From G965230065 sp965230065 (lineage in GTDB: Bacteria; Bacteroidota; Bacteroidia; Cytophagales; Cyclobacteriaceae), in the NCBI GenBank assembly GCA_965230065.1, contig OZ245942.1, forward strand, positions 4,836,001 through 4,900,000: a stretch of DNA of 64,000 nt, read 5' to 3'. Shown here in pieces: positions 1 to 8,960 of the stretch. The notes beneath the pieces were generated by a model. It worked only from the letters and a program-made list of their open reading frames with translations. It was not told where the DNA came from and made no database searches. The translations under genes and the position numbers were made by a program. Every line of letters starts with the position of its first letter. The stretch's first letter is position 1.

Positions 1-608
1 GCATCCAGCTTTGCTTTCAGCAATTCTTCCAGTAAGTAGGCATTGTAATCAGCTTCTTGCTGAATACGTGCAGATTCAGCCTCCAAACGCTCATATTCAC
101 TGCTGATTTTCCGGTACAACTGATAGTTTTTGCGATAAGTTTGGAGCAACTCCTCATTGTTGGCAAAAACATCGATGATTTGCAATTGAAAAGAATTGTC
201 GCCCAGCAGCAGGCTATCGTGTTGGCTGTGGATGTCTACGAGTTGCCCCCCAATATCCCGCAAAGTTTCCAGTCTTACGGGAGTGTCATTAACAAAAGCC
301 CTTGATTTGCCATTGGGTGCAATTTCGCGCCGTAAAATACAAACAGGGTCATAATCAAGTTCTTTTTGGTCAAAAATTGATTCCAGGCTGAATTTATTAA
401 CCGTAAAAACACCTTCTACAATACATTTTTTGTCTTCATTATACAAAGTAGATTTATCGGCACGGTTGCCCAGTAGCAGTCCAATGGCCCCCAGCATGAT
501 TGATTTGCCGGCGCCTGTTTCACCTGTAATAATATTTAGCCACTCTGAAGGCTGCATTTCCAGTTCTTCCAGCAGGGCGTAATTTTTGATAACCAGGTTT
601 TTCAACAT
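1..608 (-). CDS. recN: DNA repair protein RecN (N-terminal part, cut by window edge)
   Basis: RecN is an SMC-like ATPase that acts in recombinational repair of double-strand breaks. The start codon is at 608 on the minus strand and about 202 codons are visible before the window ends. The translation begins MLKNLVIKNYALLEELEM and carries the Walker A motif GETGAGKS near residue 30, followed by the RecN-typical LVDIHSQHDS stretch near residue 125 and the beginning of the coiled coil. It is the last visible gene of the minus-strand series bamD, rpoZ, coaBC, porD, recN, a gene order common in Bacteroidota. The coding capacity continues past base 1. Confidence 0.95.
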   Translation of the reverse strand, partial: MLKNLVIKNYALLEELEMQPSEWLNIITGETGAGKSIMLGAIGLLLGNRADKSTLYNEDKKCIVEGVFTVNKFSLESIFDQKELDYDPVCILRREIAPNGKSRAFVNDTPVRLETLRDIGGQLVDIHSQHDSLLLGDNSFQLQIIDVFANNEELLQTYRKNYQLYRKISSEYERLEAESARIQQEADYNAYLLEELLKAKLD

Positions 609-644
609 ACTGCAAAGGTAGCAAAACCTAAAATAGTGGTGCAA

Positions 645-1553
645 TTAATTCTGGATAATCACACTGTATTTTTCAGTTTGGGTAGGGTCAATAGCTACAA
701 GAGTGTTATAAGCTTCCTGTCTTATTTGCGGGTTGCCCTTCGAGAAAATACTGACTAATTCATTGTGCTTGGCATCCAGGAACGAAATAATAAGAATAGA
801 TTGTGGTTGTATTTTCCGTACTTCTTCAATGGCTTTCAGGGCTGAGAGAATATTGACACGACTTTCTTCTTCATTGGTGATGAATGTATCAAGGCCTTGC
901 CGGTGGTATGAATAAAAGCCCTCTCTTACGGGCTGCATTTGCTGATTGATCAGGTTTTCTACCAACCAATACCGATTACGCCTGCGGTTACTGCCAAACT
1001 GATCCCATCCTGGGTCTCCGGTGGCTTGTTGTGCATTGTTTACGATCATTTGGGCAATCTCGAAATAGGGTGTACCTCCCATTTCACTGAAAGAGTCGTA
1101 ATCTAACCCAATAATCAGGTAAGCGTAAAATGCCAGCAAACTGGAAATATTACTGGTAAAGTTATTTTCATTGAACTCAAGTGGCTGCGATTCAACATAC
1201 TGAAACTGCCAGTTGCGGTCGGCAAAGTTCAATAATATGGACTCATAACTGGTATTAAAAATTGGGCGGGAGGACTGAATTTGTACAGTAGCACTAAAAT
1301 TACCTACGGAAGGCATTTGGTCAATGGTAATAATCAGGTTACAATTAATTCGTTCCTCCGGTTTAAATGTATCATTTGTCCATTTTCTGTTATTAAGAAA
1401 CTGTACAAATGATGTTTCCATATCTTGAAAAATACGCGTTTCTGTAGTTTGAACAGTCTGGTAGTTAACAACCACATTGGCATTCAGTTCCTGGCAAATG
1501 CCCTGAAAAGCAATAGCCAGCAATGCAAAAAAAATAAAAAGTGATTTACCCAT
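645..1553 (-). CDS. porD: Type IX secretion protein PorD (DUF4835)
   Basis: This is a DUF4835/PorD-family periplasmic protein required for type IX secretion in Porphyromonas-type systems. The open frame reaches upstream to 1595, but I choose the ATG at 1553, which gives MGKSLFIFFALLAIAFQGICQ, a clean signal peptide, and overlaps the coaBC stop by 8 bases (translational coupling). The mature part has the family features NANVVVNYQTVQTTE near the start, the central FYAYLIIGLDYDSFSEMGG stretch, and the NRYWLVENLINQQMQPVREG segment. The adjacent recN and coaBC genes and the T9SS cargo genes in this window support the call. Confidence 0.9.
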   Translation of the reverse strand: MGKSLFIFFALLAIAFQGICQELNANVVVNYQTVQTTETRIFQDMETSFVQFLNNRKWTNDTFKPEERINCNLIITIDQMPSVGNFSATVQIQSSRPIFNTSYESILLNFADRNWQFQYVESQPLEFNENNFTSNISSLLAFYAYLIIGLDYDSFSEMGGTPYFEIAQMIVNNAQQATGDPGWDQFGSNRRRNRYWLVENLINQQMQPVREGFYSYHRQGLDTFITNEEESRVNILSALKAIEEVRKIQPQSILIISFLDAKHNELVSIFSKGNPQIRQEAYNTLVAIDPTQTEKYSVIIQN

Positions 1554-2754
1554 GTAAATTAGTGATAATGGCATCGATAATATCTTGCGCAACATCCTGC
1601 TTACTTTTTAACGGAAATTCTTGAATTTGATTGTCAGTACGCCTGATGATTTTTATTTTGTTCGTATCGTGTGCAAAACCTGCACCTTTGTCATTCAAAG
1701 AATTAAGTACGATTAAGTCAAGGTTTTTTCCATGTAGTTTTTCTATGGCATTTTTCTCTTCATGCTGTGTTTCTAATGCAAAGCCAACGATCATTTGTGA
1801 TGACTTTTTGATTTTTCCCAGCGAAGCAGCAATGTCTTTGGTTTTTACCAAATGTAAATTGAATGCATCGGTTGTTTTTTTTATTTTTTGGTCAGCGGGT
1901 TTAGCGGGAGAATAATCAGAAACGGCTGCTGACATGATGGCAATATCACATTGCGGAAAATGTTGTATACAGGCTTCGTACATCTGTTGTGCCGAAGTTA
2001 CAGATAAAATATTTACTCTTTGATGATGAATAGACAGGTTCGTAGGACCGCTAACCAATGTTACTTCAGCACCCATTTCTGCCAATCGTTGGGCAATGGC
2101 ATAGCCCATTTTGCCGGTAGAGTTATTGGAAATAAAGCGAACGGGGTCAATCGTCTCGTGCGTAGGTCCGGCAGTGATGAGTACTTTTTTACCGACCAGC
2201 TTTTGGCTGGTACTAAAGTGCAATTCAATTTGTTGTAAAATATGTTCAGGTTCAGCCATTCGCCCAATCCCTACCAGTCCGCTGGCTAGTTCTCCATGTT
2301 CGGCATGAATGATTTGATTGCCATAGCTTTGGAGCGTATTAATATTTTCCTTAGTGGAAGGGTGTTGGTACATATCCAGGTCCATGGCAGGAGCCAGGTA
2401 TACCGGACATCGTGCCGATAAATAAGTGGCTGTGAGCAGGTCGTTACAAATGCCCCGGGCAAACCTGGCAATAGTATGAGCACTGGCCGGGGCAATTATC
2501 ATGAGGTCAGCCCATAATCCCAGGTGCACATGGTTATTCCACTCGCCTGTGTTGTCATCTTTAGAAAAATTGCTCAGAACAGGCCGCTTTGATAACGTAG
2601 ACAAGGTAAGCGGGGTGATGAATGTTTGGGCAGCAGCAGTCATGATTACTTGTACTTCTGCACCTGCTTTCACCAGGCTTCTAACAAGTATAGCAGCTTT
2701 ATAAGCTGCTATACTTCCACTTACTCCTAGTAATATTTTTTTATGCTGTAGCAA
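1546..2754 (-). CDS. coaBC: Coenzyme A biosynthesis bifunctional protein CoaBC
   Basis: CoaBC joins phosphopantothenate to cysteine (CoaB) and decarboxylates the product (CoaC) in CoA synthesis. The N-terminal flavoprotein domain shows GVSGSIAAYKA (residues about 10-20), the catalytic-His segment NHVHLGLWAD (about 73-82) and the substrate clamp PAMDLDMY. The last has Asp where most PAMN motifs have Asn, which I believe is normal in Bacteroidota. The C-terminal CoaB domain has VLITAGPTHETIDPVRFISN and GKMGYAIA. At 402 residues it is of normal length. It lies 20 bases after rpoZ and overlaps porD by 8 bases. Confidence 0.95.
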   Translation of the reverse strand: MLQHKKILLGVSGSIAAYKAAILVRSLVKAGAEVQVIMTAAAQTFITPLTLSTLSKRPVLSNFSKDDNTGEWNNHVHLGLWADLMIIAPASAHTIARFARGICNDLLTATYLSARCPVYLAPAMDLDMYQHPSTKENINTLQSYGNQIIHAEHGELASGLVGIGRMAEPEHILQQIELHFSTSQKLVGKKVLITAGPTHETIDPVRFISNNSTGKMGYAIAQRLAEMGAEVTLVSGPTNLSIHHQRVNILSVTSAQQMYEACIQHFPQCDIAIMSAAVSDYSPAKPADQKIKKTTDAFNLHLVKTKDIAASLGKIKKSSQMIVGFALETQHEEKNAIEKLHGKNLDLIVLNSLNDKGAGFAHDTNKIKIIRRTDNQIQEFPLKSKQDVAQDIIDAIITNLHG

Positions 2755-2774
2755 TACTATACTGCCAGGTTGAT

Positions 2775-3101
2775 TTAGATATCTTCGTTTTCATCAATAC
2801 GCCTGAACATTACCTTGTCTTCCAAAAATTCTTCAATAGCAACGACGGTAGGCTTGGGCATACGCTCATAAAATTTAGAAATCTCTATTTGTTCCCTGTT
2901 CTCGAATACTTCCTCCAGGTTGTCCACGGTAGAGGCAAATTCGGCCAGCTTTACATTCAATTCTTCTTTTACCTTAACAGCTATTTGCCGGGCTCTTTTG
3001 GAAACAACAGCTACAGATTCGTAGAGATTTCCGGTTGGCTCTATCAAAGCGTCAATATTGCGGGTAACAATTGATGGTGAAGGTGTATTTTTCTTAGTCA
3101 T
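2775..3101 (-). CDS. rpoZ: RNA polymerase omega subunit
   Basis: A 108-residue protein of the Bacteroidota type of RpoZ, the small subunit that helps assemble beta-prime into RNA polymerase. The segment SIVTRNIDALIEPTGNLYES with the following VVSKRARQI corresponds to the conserved omega core that contacts beta-prime, while the acidic C-terminal half is lineage-specific. It sits between bamD (25 bases upstream) and coaBC (20 bases downstream) in the same direction, the usual position in this phylum and good support for a call that would be weak from sequence alone. Confidence 0.88.
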   Translation of the reverse strand: MTKKNTPSPSIVTRNIDALIEPTGNLYESVAVVSKRARQIAVKVKEELNVKLAEFASTVDNLEEVFENREQIEISKFYERMPKPTVVAIEEFLEDKVMFRRIDENEDI

Positions 3102-3126
3102 GTCAATGGATATTTATAAAATTGCT

Positions 3127-3957
3127 TTAGGCACTTTTTTGTAAAGCTTCTAAACTACGTTCATATATGTTTTCTGCTTCTTTAAGAAACTTGGTATTTG
3201 GATACGTATCAATAAAACTTTCATAATATTTGATTGTAGCATAGAAACGCTCTTTTTGCAAGCTTCGGATACTTTGGCTTGCCAATTGGTATTGGGCCTT
3301 AATCAGTAAAAATCCGATATCTTCATTCAAATGGGAATCGGGAAAATCGTTTTGAAAGTTTTCAAAAGCAATAATGGCTGCCTTATAATGCTCCAGGTCA
3401 AAATACACTTTGGCATTATTAAACGCTTTTATTTCCAGCTTAAGTTGTAACTCATCAATAATTTGCTGTGCACGGTCAATATGTTCACTGTAAGGATATT
3501 TATTCATGAACTGCTGCATGGCCTCAATGGCTTCCCGCGTACTTTGCTGGTCCAGGTTAGGGGATGGGGACTCCTGATATAAAGAATAAGCATGCATCAA
3601 CATGGATTCTTCAGCAAACTCAGAGCGGCTGTACGTTTCATAAAAAGTTTTGAAATAATGGGAGCTGAGAATATACTTTTGCTGATAATAATATGAATAG
3701 GCATAACGGAACTGCGCCAGTTCAGCTTCCGGCCTTCCCTTGATGATAGGTAAAATATTTTCTAACAACAGATTGGCCCTGTAGTAATCTTCTTCCTGGT
3801 AATACTTCATCGCAGCATCGTACATCAATTGCCAGTCGCCACTCTTTTGTACTTTTCGGAATTCGCTGTTGCATGAACTCACCAGGGTAATGATGGAAAG
3901 CAGGCAAGCCCAAAAAAACAATCGGAAATAAATTAAATTTATATTAAACAAGCTCAT
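3127..3957 (-). CDS. bamD: Outer membrane assembly lipoprotein BamD
   Basis: BamD is the TPR lipoprotein of the BAM complex that inserts beta-barrels into the outer membrane. The open frame extends to 4017, but the ATG at 3957 gives a lipoprotein signal ending LVSSC with the lipidated Cys at residue 29. The mature protein contains the family start SEFRKVQKSGDW, then about five TPR-like helix pairs with the typical YYYQQKYILSSHYFKTF and KYPYSEHIDRAQQIID segments. At about 276 residues it matches the family. It is the first gene of the bamD-rpoZ-coaBC-porD-recN run. Confidence 0.92.
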   Translation of the reverse strand: MSLFNINLIYFRLFFWACLLSIITLVSSCNSEFRKVQKSGDWQLMYDAAMKYYQEEDYYRANLLLENILPIIKGRPEAELAQFRYAYSYYYQQKYILSSHYFKTFYETYSRSEFAEESMLMHAYSLYQESPSPNLDQQSTREAIEAMQQFMNKYPYSEHIDRAQQIIDELQLKLEIKAFNNAKVYFDLEHYKAAIIAFENFQNDFPDSHLNEDIGFLLIKAQYQLASQSIRSLQKERFYATIKYYESFIDTYPNTKFLKEAENIYERSLEALQKSA

Positions 3958-4062
3958 AAATTTTTGCAAAAATATAAGGATAAAGCTTAAATAGCAACAA
4001 TAACTCGGACGAAACACTGATTAGCGTGCAATGCTCTGGAAGAAAACGGAAAGTGATGGAAA

Positions 4063-4770
4063 TTATTTCCTGACAATCAGCTTTTTGGTAATTACGCCCT
4101 TGCTGTCCAGATATAACGTATAAAAATAAACTCCAACTTGTAAGCCGTCAGTGGGAATTTTTACACTGGATTCAAAGCGGTTCAGGGGAACTTCAGCTAC
4201 TTTATCACCCAATACATTGTGAAAGACGAGTTTGGCATCTTCAAAAGTATTTTCCATATTGAAATCAATGGTTGCCACATCAGCTACCGGATTAGGATAA
4301 GCATTGCTTACACTGATGCCGTTGCCTGTGTACATAATACCATTGGGTGAAACTGAGCGGACTTTATACTGAAAAGTATGCGCGATAGCTTCTCTGGGAT
4401 TATCAATATCGACAAACAAATACTCAATGCTACTTTCAGATTCATCGAGGCCGGCGGTAAACTGTACTTCCAGGTTTTTAATAGTAGTACCGGGAGGAAT
4501 AGCAATAATGTCAAGGCCATTGCCTTGTTCGTCCAGGCAGTTGTCATTGTAACATAAGTTAATCTTCTGACTGGAGGCCAGCTGGCTATTGATAATACTG
4601 ACGGCGAGCCGTACCGTATCATCAGAAATATTCTTTATTTTGAGTGAGTTGCTAACCTTGGATCCAGAGTTGGCAATTATTTCTTCAGGTACCTCAGAAA
4701 GAAGTATTTTCTGGGCAAAAGAAGAAATACTGAAAATCAGTATAAATAATATGGTAATATGCCACTTCAT
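4063..4770 (-). CDS. Secreted protein with T9SS sorting domain
   Basis: A 235-residue exported protein. Residues 1-19 form a signal peptide ending SSFAQ. The central part (about 20-140) is an all-beta domain of unknown function that reads like an Ig-like domain (NSLKIKNISDDTVRLAVSI). The last about 80 residues are a type A T9SS C-terminal sorting domain: AYPNPVADVATIDFNM, a middle VFHNVLGDKVAEV and a final GVYFYTLYLDSKGVITKKLIVRK. The protein is therefore expected to cross the outer membrane through the T9SS and be anchored or released. Its specific role cannot be read from the sequence. Confidence 0.8.
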   Translation of the reverse strand: MKWHITILFILIFSISSFAQKILLSEVPEEIIANSGSKVSNSLKIKNISDDTVRLAVSIINSQLASSQKINLCYNDNCLDEQGNGLDIIAIPPGTTIKNLEVQFTAGLDESESSIEYLFVDIDNPREAIAHTFQYKVRSVSPNGIMYTGNGISVSNAYPNPVADVATIDFNMENTFEDAKLVFHNVLGDKVAEVPLNRFESSVKIPTDGLQVGVYFYTLYLDSKGVITKKLIVRK

Positions 4771-4851
4771 TGAATCACAATATAGAAAATATTGTTTAAA
4801 GGTACTAGGTTTACAATTAAAAATGCAGCAATAAAAACTGTTTTTTCTTAC

Positions 4852-4875
4852 ATATTTTACGATGTAGTAAAATAT
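4852..4875. promoter_or_regulatory. Perfect 9-bp inverted repeat upstream of T9SS cargo gene
   Basis: Two 9-base arms (ATATTTTAC and GTAAAATAT) are separated by 6 bases. The element is 82 bases upstream of the start codon at 4770 and about 160 bases beyond the end of the OstA-like gene. There is no U-tract after it, so an operator is more likely than a terminator. No regulator in the window can be assigned to it. Confidence 0.35.
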
Positions 4876-5038
4876 TACACAAACTAAATTCGTTATTAGC
4901 TATTTTTACTTTTTACGTAAATGGGGCTTTAATAGATTTGATTGAAAGAAATTTTTTCAGGGTGAGTGAGCATTTTTCTTCAATAGTATACAATTAGGTA
5001 CATGCCTGCCCGAAAAAAAACTACAAAATTTTACTGTT

Positions 5039-6646
5039 TTACTGCTTCCTGGTTGAGGGTTTTACAGGTATTGCTGTGCTTTCAGGTAGGTTTTGTGGTT
5101 CGGTTTCTTCCTCTGTCTTTGCAGGTTCTGAAGGGATTTCCAGGTAAAGGACTTCCCGTTTTGAGGGGCGTTCTTCTTTGCGCCAGTTGAAATTGGCGAG
5201 TTTCGATTGCTCCTCCGTTATTTCATGTGGGGGAATAAATGAGGCATCGGGTTTGGTATAGGCATCAATTGTCTCGACCATATTGTCATTAAACCGGATT
5301 AATAAATCACTGCAAATGATGGTATTCATACCGATGAGGATACTGTCGCCCTGCATGGCGTAATATATGCTTTCTCCATTGCCCGACACTATAATTTTTT
5401 CCATCTGCCCCTTCTTATCAAAATACCCGGTCATTTTCCGTCCTTTTACCTGATTAAACTGTTGCAATGTGTCTTGGGATATGACAAAAGAATTCACATT
5501 GGCATGCAGGGTGTGTGGACGGCCATTGATGATTTCTACATCTATGCTGTCGGCTTCAATCTGGTTACCCATTGACCATAAAACGGGATCCTGAAAAAAA
5601 TAGATAATGGAATCAAGCACATGGTAAGCAAGTGAATCAGACCTTCCCTGAAGGTCAGCTTTGTAAATTTTAACATTTTTATAGGCCAGTATCCTTTCAT
5701 TGGCAGGTATGGAATCTTCTACACTCACCAGCGTATCGGCAGCCATGTACAAGGTATCGTTTTGCATTACTTTTTTCATCAGTGCATTACCGTAAACGCG
5801 CGTAGTTCCCTCCGCGCGACGGTGAATGGCATAATTCCCGGTAATAATCACATTATTATCTTTGGAAATCATCTCCACATTGGTGGTGCCTTTATACAGT
5901 TGCTCCAACTCATTTGAAAAAAGTTCATCTGCACTGATGATATAAGCTTCTGTCTCGATGGTTCCCAGGTTGAAACTGGATATACCGCCTGCTGTATTGT
6001 ATTCAATGCCGGCCTCAGCGTTCACTACAGTTCCATCTTTGGTCGTAATTTTAGTAGGCCCTTTGGTATAGGCAAATTTTGTGGCCGTGTTGTATTGTAA
6101 AGTATCCGCTTCCATGCGGTAATCAGGGTTGAGCAAAAGTACACTGTCTTTGAAAGAAGCCAGGTGGGAAACCGTGTGATACGAACCCGATTCACTGGTG
6201 AGTACATTGGTGGTATCAATGAGTTTACCCCCGTTGTAATAATAAGCCAGGTTGGCGGGCATGTCATAATCCAGAAAATCGGTGTACAAAGTCATGCTCG
6301 GGTCTTTGTACACCACATCTTTGCGCATTTCGGCTTTTTTTATGCTGCCGTCATAAATCAGTTCTTTACCTGTAATAGTGATAGAATCCCCCTGTTCTAC
6401 TTTTACGGTTTTGCCAAAAACTTTGGCGATGTTGGTAGCAGGGTACATGATTACCGAGTCACCATAGATGGTGGTTTTGTCTTGTACCAGCTTAACATCC
6501 CCAATCAGCTTTCGGAAAGTATTTCCTTCTGCGTCCCGGCCACCGCCTCCTATATCTGCTTGCTCTACCTTTATTTTTTTTTGTGCCTGTGCATGGACAG
6601 AAAAAAGTGAAAGAGAGAAAATTATTAATATAAAAATTCGTACCAT
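5039..6646 (-). CDS. OstA/LptA-like LPS transport protein
   Basis: A 535-residue periplasmic protein with signal peptide (residues 1-21, ending HAQAQ) and repeated beta-jellyroll OstA units, shown by recurring D-x-Y-x-A-D-T-L and Y-x-x-V-x-I-Y-K-x-D-L-Q strands. Such long OstA-like proteins take the place of LptA in Bacteroidota, bridging LPS from the inner membrane to LptD. The C-terminal about 60 residues are a Pro/Glu-rich tail (PAKTEEETEPQNLPES), probably disordered. It stands alone with its own 5' region; a TAAATTTG sequence at 6714-6707 on the minus strand resembles the -7 element. Confidence 0.82.
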   Translation of the reverse strand: MVRIFILIIFSLSLFSVHAQAQKKIKVEQADIGGGGRDAEGNTFRKLIGDVKLVQDKTTIYGDSVIMYPATNIAKVFGKTVKVEQGDSITITGKELIYDGSIKKAEMRKDVVYKDPSMTLYTDFLDYDMPANLAYYYNGGKLIDTTNVLTSESGSYHTVSHLASFKDSVLLLNPDYRMEADTLQYNTATKFAYTKGPTKITTKDGTVVNAEAGIEYNTAGGISSFNLGTIETEAYIISADELFSNELEQLYKGTTNVEMISKDNNVIITGNYAIHRRAEGTTRVYGNALMKKVMQNDTLYMAADTLVSVEDSIPANERILAYKNVKIYKADLQGRSDSLAYHVLDSIIYFFQDPVLWSMGNQIEADSIDVEIINGRPHTLHANVNSFVISQDTLQQFNQVKGRKMTGYFDKKGQMEKIIVSGNGESIYYAMQGDSILIGMNTIICSDLLIRFNDNMVETIDAYTKPDASFIPPHEITEEQSKLANFNWRKEERPSKREVLYLEIPSEPAKTEEETEPQNLPESTAIPVKPSTRKQ

Positions 6647-6826
6647 ATGTAAACAATTTCTAAGCTCAAAATCCTAATCCCTAAACAATTTCAAATAATA
6701 AATGACCAAATTTACAAATCATAATAGAAAGGTTTTGGGCTTTGTAAGTTGATATTTAAGATTACGTAGGATTTAGAAATTAGAGTTTAGGGCTTCAACC
6801 AATTAACGAAAGATTACAAAATTAGA

Positions 6827-6834
6827 TATTTTTG
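6827..6834 (+). promoter_or_regulatory. Candidate -7 element (TAnnTTTG) of tilS
   Basis: TATTTTTG matches the Bacteroidota -7 consensus TAnnTTTG and ends 10 bases before the tilS ATG. Transcription would then begin only a few bases before the start codon, giving a nearly leaderless mRNA. No good -33 TTTG is visible at the usual distance, so the call is tentative. Confidence 0.35.
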
Positions 6835-6844
6835 CACAAAAGAT

Positions 6845-8191
6845 ATGCTAGAACAATTTTTACAGTTTATTCAAAAAAAGGAATTGTTCCGTGCTTCTGA
6901 TGCTTTGCTGCTTGCTGTCAGTGGGGGCATAGATTCGGTGGCAATGGCGCACCTGTTTGCGCAAACCTCTTTCAACTTTGCCATTGCCCATTGCAATTTC
7001 GGACTGCGGGGCAAAGCATCAGACGAAGATGAGGCTTTTGTTCGTAATGTAGCAGCAAAATATGAAGTGCCCTGCTTTGTAGAACACTTTACAACCGAAA
7101 AGTATGCTGCCGATGAGAAAATATCCATCCAAATGGCAGCCCGGGATTTGAGGTACACCTGGTTTGGACAGTTATTAAAAACAGAAGGATACGCTTATTT
7201 GGCAACGGCACATCATCTGGACGATGTGTTGGAAACGATTTTATTGAACCTGACAAAAGGCACGGGCATTTCAGGCTTGCGGGGCATTCCGGTCAAAAAC
7301 GATAAAATAATCCGTCCGTTACTCTTTGCCGGAAAAGCGGAAATTGCTGCTTATGCTAAAGAAAAAAAGCTAGATTGGTTAGAAGACAGTTCCAACAGTT
7401 CTGATAAATATCAGCGAAATCTTATCCGCCATCAGGTAGTGCCCGTATTGCAGAAGATTAATCCCAATTTGTTAAAAGCTATTGAAAGCACAGTAGAAAG
7501 GGTAGGAGGAACAGAAAAGGTGGTGGAAGCAGCCGTGCAGGAAGTTCAAAAAGAAGCTTGTTTTACAAAAAACCGTGATTATTATATTGATGTTAATAAA
7601 TTAATTTCCAAACCCGGTTTCTCTGTTATTCTGGATAAAATACTGGGTTTTTACGGGTTTAATTATGCGCAAACCGAATCTGTTGCTACTAAAGTGGCAC
7701 AAGGCATTACGCCCGAAATTATTGGTAAGGTTTTCTATTCCCATACCCACCGCCTTGATATTGACAGGGAATATATGATTATCAGTCCGCTGCACCGCAA
7801 GCAGTTGGAAACTTCGCAAATTGACGAAACGACGCAAAACTTAGAGGAATTTGACTTCACACTTACATTTGTTAAAAAAGTGGCAGATGGCTTTGCGTTT
7901 AGTAAAGACCAAAACCAAGCCGCGTTGGATTTCTACAAGCTTGATTTTCCTCTCACTTTAAGAAAATGGGAGCCGGGCGATTGGTTTATGCCTTTGGGAA
8001 TGCCCCACAAAAAAAAGTTGAGCGACTTTATGATAGACCGCAAAATTCCCTTAAACTTGAAAGACAAAGTATATGTGTTAACATCTGGTAACGACATTGT
8101 GTGGGTAGTGGGCCATCGGGTGGACGAGCGCTACAAAATCACTAAAGAAACCCGGTCAGTATATCTTATAAGTCTGCAAAGGCATGATTAA
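6845..8191 (+). CDS. tilS: tRNA(Ile)-lysidine synthase TilS
   Basis: TilS ligates lysine to C34 of the minor tRNA-Ile(CAU) so that it reads AUA codons. The N-terminal PP-loop ATPase motif SGGIDS is at residues 26-31, followed by ALxHLDDVLET-like sequence (ATAHHLDDVLET) and the GTGISGLRGIP loop. The middle substrate-binding domain includes NSSDKYQRNLIRHQVVPVL, and the C-terminal TilS domain has LRKWEPGDWFMPLGMPHKKKLSDFMIDRKIP. The length of 448 residues is typical. Its end overlaps the next gene by 8 bases. Confidence 0.96.
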   Translation: MLEQFLQFIQKKELFRASDALLLAVSGGIDSVAMAHLFAQTSFNFAIAHCNFGLRGKASDEDEAFVRNVAAKYEVPCFVEHFTTEKYAADEKISIQMAARDLRYTWFGQLLKTEGYAYLATAHHLDDVLETILLNLTKGTGISGLRGIPVKNDKIIRPLLFAGKAEIAAYAKEKKLDWLEDSSNSSDKYQRNLIRHQVVPVLQKINPNLLKAIESTVERVGGTEKVVEAAVQEVQKEACFTKNRDYYIDVNKLISKPGFSVILDKILGFYGFNYAQTESVATKVAQGITPEIIGKVFYSHTHRLDIDREYMIISPLHRKQLETSQIDETTQNLEEFDFTLTFVKKVADGFAFSKDQNQAALDFYKLDFPLTLRKWEPGDWFMPLGMPHKKKLSDFMIDRKIPLNLKDKVYVLTSGNDIVWVVGHRVDERYKITKETRSVYLISLQRHD

Positions 8192-8705
8192 TCCTTTTAA
8201 AAAAACATATTCTGAAGAAGAAATTTCTCTTTTTGAGTTTTTGCAAAGCATCAGTTTATTTAAATCATTGAACTATGCAGAACTGTCTGATTTTTTGCCC
8301 TACCTTTATTTGAGAAAGTACCAGGAAGATGAGGCGGTTTTCTTCAGAAATGACCCAAGCCATGCCTTGTACCTGGTGAAAGAAGGCATGGTAACACTCA
8401 GCCTGGATGTAGACGGGAAGTTTGAAAAGGTGGCTGAAATTACTCCCCGGCGGGCTTTCGGTAATAACTCCCTCATTGAAGGGGCAAGAAGAAATTATAA
8501 TGCGATTGTTACATCAACTTCTGCCCAACTCTACGTAATTCCCCATGTAAATATTCATGATGTATTTGCAGATCACCCCAAAGTGAAGGCGAAAATGATG
8601 ACTGCGCTGGCCTCATTGTATGATGATTATACATCGGGCTTGTTCAAAGCTTACCGCTCTTCTATTGGGTTTTTTAAATTAGGACAGGTTCCGATGAACC
8701 TTTAG
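8184..8705 (+). CDS. Cyclic-nucleotide-binding-domain protein without HTH
   Basis: A 173-residue protein that is almost entirely a Crp/Fnr-type cNMP-binding beta-roll (about residues 15-135: ISLFKSLNYAELSDFLPYL, FRNDPSHALYLVKEGMVTLSLD). It ends with a short helix and has no DNA-binding helix-turn-helix. The phosphate-binding cassette reads FGNNSLIEGARRNYNA, with Asn in the place of the usual Glu, so nucleotide binding is doubtful. The start overlaps tilS by 8 bases, suggesting coupled translation. It may act by protein contact; the role is unknown. Confidence 0.75.
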   Translation: MINPFKKTYSEEEISLFEFLQSISLFKSLNYAELSDFLPYLYLRKYQEDEAVFFRNDPSHALYLVKEGMVTLSLDVDGKFEKVAEITPRRAFGNNSLIEGARRNYNAIVTSTSAQLYVIPHVNIHDVFADHPKVKAKMMTALASLYDDYTSGLFKAYRSSIGFFKLGQVPMNL

Positions 8706-8960
8706 TAATAGAAAGCACAAATTTGCAAGCTCTAAATTCTAAATAATTTCAAAACTCAAAAGTTCAAAACATCAAAATATAGTAAGCCATCTGTATGAGT
8801 TTGTTTTGAAATTTGTATTTAATTTATTCGGATTTGTTTAGGATTTAGAATTTAGGATTTTCTGCAAATTCTGACCAAAATAATTATTTAATGCAGTGAT
8901 AATGAAGGGAAATTATATTTTTGCAATAAATCAACTCTTAATTTTAAACCGTCAAACAAT
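8706..8960. other. Intergenic imperfect inverted repeat of TTTAGAATTTAG-like words
   Basis: The 255 bases before mdh hold no gene. The left part (about 8720-8780) contains CTCTAAATTCTAAAT and repeated CAAAA words, and the right part (about 8825-8872) contains the complementary GGATTTAGAATTTAGGATTT and TTGTTTTGAAATTTG. The whole can fold into a long imperfect hairpin. It belongs to a class of word-repeat intergenic hairpins seen at several places in this window. Confidence 0.5.
8916..8923 (+). promoter_or_regulatory. Candidate -7 element (TAnnTTTG) of mdh
   Basis: TATTTTTG fits the Bacteroidota -7 consensus and ends 37 bases before the mdh start codon, a normal promoter distance. A clear -33 element is not seen. 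Confidence 0.4.

Noticed and set aside
3958..4017. N-terminal extension of BamD
   Set aside because: The lipoprotein signal is complete from the ATG at 3957; the extension is an unsupported hydrophobic stretch.
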